Below are positions 49,288 to 50,552 of a DNA stretch of 50,552 bases, piece after piece (positions within the stretch are counted from its first letter, which is position 1; every line of letters starts with the position of its first letter). The notes under the pieces were generated by a model. The model did not search any database, was not told the origin of the DNA, and saw only the letters and a program-made list of their open reading frames with translations. The stretch is from Candidatus Nitrosocosmicus sp. (lineage in GTDB: Archaea; Thermoproteota; Nitrososphaeria; Nitrososphaerales; Nitrososphaeraceae), in the NCBI GenBank assembly GCA_029194465.1, contig JARFXS010000006.1, positions 1 to 50,552 on the forward strand, read 5' to 3'. The position numbers and the translations under genes were made by a program.

Positions 49288-49836
49288 GATGCAGTTGAAG
49301 TGTTATGTGTTTTAGGATAGACGTTTCAAAACATTATGATAATTCATTCATAGACTCACGCGTATTTACCACTTCATCGAGATAATCTCATCTCTAGGTT
49401 ACTCCCCTAACAAATAGTCTGTTACCAATAGGAAAATCAACATAGTCATCAGGAGAAGTAAGGATCTATATATTGTGAAAGAATGCACAGATTTGAATGT
49501 TCTAAATCAGATTTCATCTGTTTGGAAGAGCTCGTTATAGATCTAATATTTAAAGCAGCTGTTTTTCTTGTAAATAACACAATGGCTATAATACTTGCAT
49601 ATATCTTATAGTATAATCGAACAGAAATTTGCTCGTTAAAACTTAAATTCTAAATTAATAGTGAAAAGATTCAAGGTATTTCAATAGTATCTCTTACCTG
49701 TGAGAAGCTAAACCCAAACCTCCTCATAGGTAATTATTAGAATTTCATGTACCAAGATTGAACGTTTAATATGATCAACCTTTTACGGTTTTGACTACAT
49801 CCATATTTTTTGTTGATAATTAATATGAATAAAAAG
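49288..49836. other. Intergenic, nothing recognised
   Basis: AT-rich; no relic or repeat recognised. Confidence 0.4.
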
Positions 49837-50091
49837 TTAATACGATTTTGTTAATTTAAAATTTATTTTTTTAGATAATCCACAGGTATTATTGGATATT
49901 GCTTGAGGAAATCTTTCAGCTTTGCCTAATGGGATAACCTTTTCTTCTTTAGTTGGTGAGTGACCTTTCACTTCCAAATGAATGTTATGGGGCATGATCT
50001 GCTCGAGTAGTGCTTTTTCATCAGTTTTGAGGGTAACTATCTTGAGGGAACCGACTTCCTTCACATATACAACTAACGGGATAAGACTCAT
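49837..50091 (-). CDS. Hypothetical protein beside fen1
   Basis: 84 residues: MSLIPLVVYVKEVGSLKIVTL, DEKALLEQIMPHNIHLEVKG and KEEKVIPLGKAERFPQAIS. Mixed alpha-beta composition, no signal peptide, one cysteine. The gene runs away from fen1, so they share an upstream region of about 200 bp. No family recognised. Confidence 0.5.
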   Translation of the reverse strand: MSLIPLVVYVKEVGSLKIVTLKTDEKALLEQIMPHNIHLEVKGHSPTKEEKVIPLGKAERFPQAISNNTCGLSKKINFKLTKSY

Positions 50092-50298
50092 CTTTATAAT
50101 AGAGTATTAAATAAGTTTCTTCAAAATTCTTACGTTACTCCACGGACTACTTTTTACACCTTTGAAGTATACCAATATTAGACGAGAAGTGGATAGTCCT
50201 TGATCATTTTGCAAAAATTCAATTAAAAAATAGTCTCATCATTACAAGACTGTAAAATGTCAAATACTTAAAAATCATAAATGGTAGAACATCAGAAT

Positions 50299-50552
50299 AT
50301 GGGACTAAACCTAAAACCATTGATTACATCTAATCCTATCAGAATTCCCGATTTAGATGGAAAAGTGGTTGCAATAGATGCTTTCAATGTAATTTATCAA
50401 TTCTTAGCGACAATTAGAGGCCCCACTGGAGAATTACTTGCAAACAACCAAGGAGAACCCACCAGTCATCTTAGTGGACTTTTTTATAGAAACATAAATT
50501 TACTTAGTGATGGAGTCAAATTAGTATATGTTTTCGACGGACTACCTCATAG
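50299..50552 (+). CDS. fen: Flap endonuclease 1, N-terminal part, cut by window end
   Basis: 84 residues are present. [12 protein letters not shown]...[21 protein letters not shown] is the archaeal FEN1 start, with catalytic D27 in AIDAFN and D80 in [19 protein letters not shown] is the family's next helix. FEN1 removes 5' flaps during Okazaki-fragment maturation and base-excision repair, normally with the PCNA clamp. ATG 50299 is preferred to in-frame ATG 50281 because archaeal FEN1 begins MG(L/V) and a TATA-like TACTTAAAAATC lies about 29 nt upstream. Core gene, so the chromosome resumes normal density here. Confidence 0.95.
   Translation, partial: MGLNLKPLITSNPIRIPDLDGKVVAIDAFNVIYQFLATIRGPTGELLANNQGEPTSHLSGLFYRNINLLSDGVKLVYVFDGLPH

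Overview
The window reads as a piece of a soil-type archaeal chromosome of the class Nitrososphaeria (ammonia-oxidising archaea), most like Candidatus Nitrosocosmicus. This is inferred, not searched. The DNA is AT-rich. An archaeal FEN1 begins at the right edge, several intact genes have TATA-like boxes about 26-30 nt before the start codon (leaderless style), and there are many secreted cupredoxin, subtilase and N/Q-rich proteins, a large histidine kinase with no N-terminal membrane segment, and dodecin, VOC, LLM and ArsR/SRPBCC/DUF899 genes. No rRNA, complete tRNA, CRISPR array or intact mobile element was found.

The dominant property is decay. Joining frames by eye gives about 29 recognisable or coding-like gene relics, against roughly 16 convincing intact genes. 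Relics include tyrosine integrase, a patatin C-terminus, tyrosinase/PvdP-like, M28 peptidase, thermonuclease, SgcJ/SnoaL, MarR, DUF1326, DUF2182, SDR, macro domain, ABM monooxygenase, VTT/DedA-like, cytochrome P450 and TFIIB-type zinc ribbon. Three otherwise open genes carry one in-frame stop: a pentapeptide-repeat protein (TAA), a PsbP/cupredoxin protein (TAG) and a small Cys/Tyr secreted protein (TAG).

Layout. 1-6,000: partial gene, tRNA-tail-like repeats, integrase relic, secreted sugar dehydrogenase-cupredoxin fusion, histidine-kinase and HxlR fragments, pentapeptide gene, integrase-patatin chimera, and a 65-bp stem-loop repeat. 6,000-17,700: almost entirely relics with four copies of a short dispersed repeat nearby. 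17,900-19,700: an intact divergent ArsR-SRPBCC / DUF899 module. 19,700-23,300: secreted proteins and a VOC protein, two genes carrying TAG stops. 23,700-33,500: the best-preserved block (histidine kinase, LLM oxidoreductase, helical-repeat protein, secreted protein, subtilase, dodecin, 58-residue-repeat secreted protein). 34,000-45,500: a second relic field with one intact VOC protein. 45,500-48,000: almost gene-free. 48,000-50,552: zinc-ribbon relic, intact SDR, a small protein and the start of fen1.

The intact genes point to an envelope rich in secreted proteins and to small-molecule detoxification (VOC, LLM, SDR, DUF899, SRPBCC). I found no convincing new multi-gene system. The most original signals are the density of relics, the stem-loop and tRNA-tail-like dispersed repeats, the N/Q-rich 58-residue-repeat secreted protein, and the Lys/Ala/Thr-repeat protein whose frame is broken by a T-run length change.
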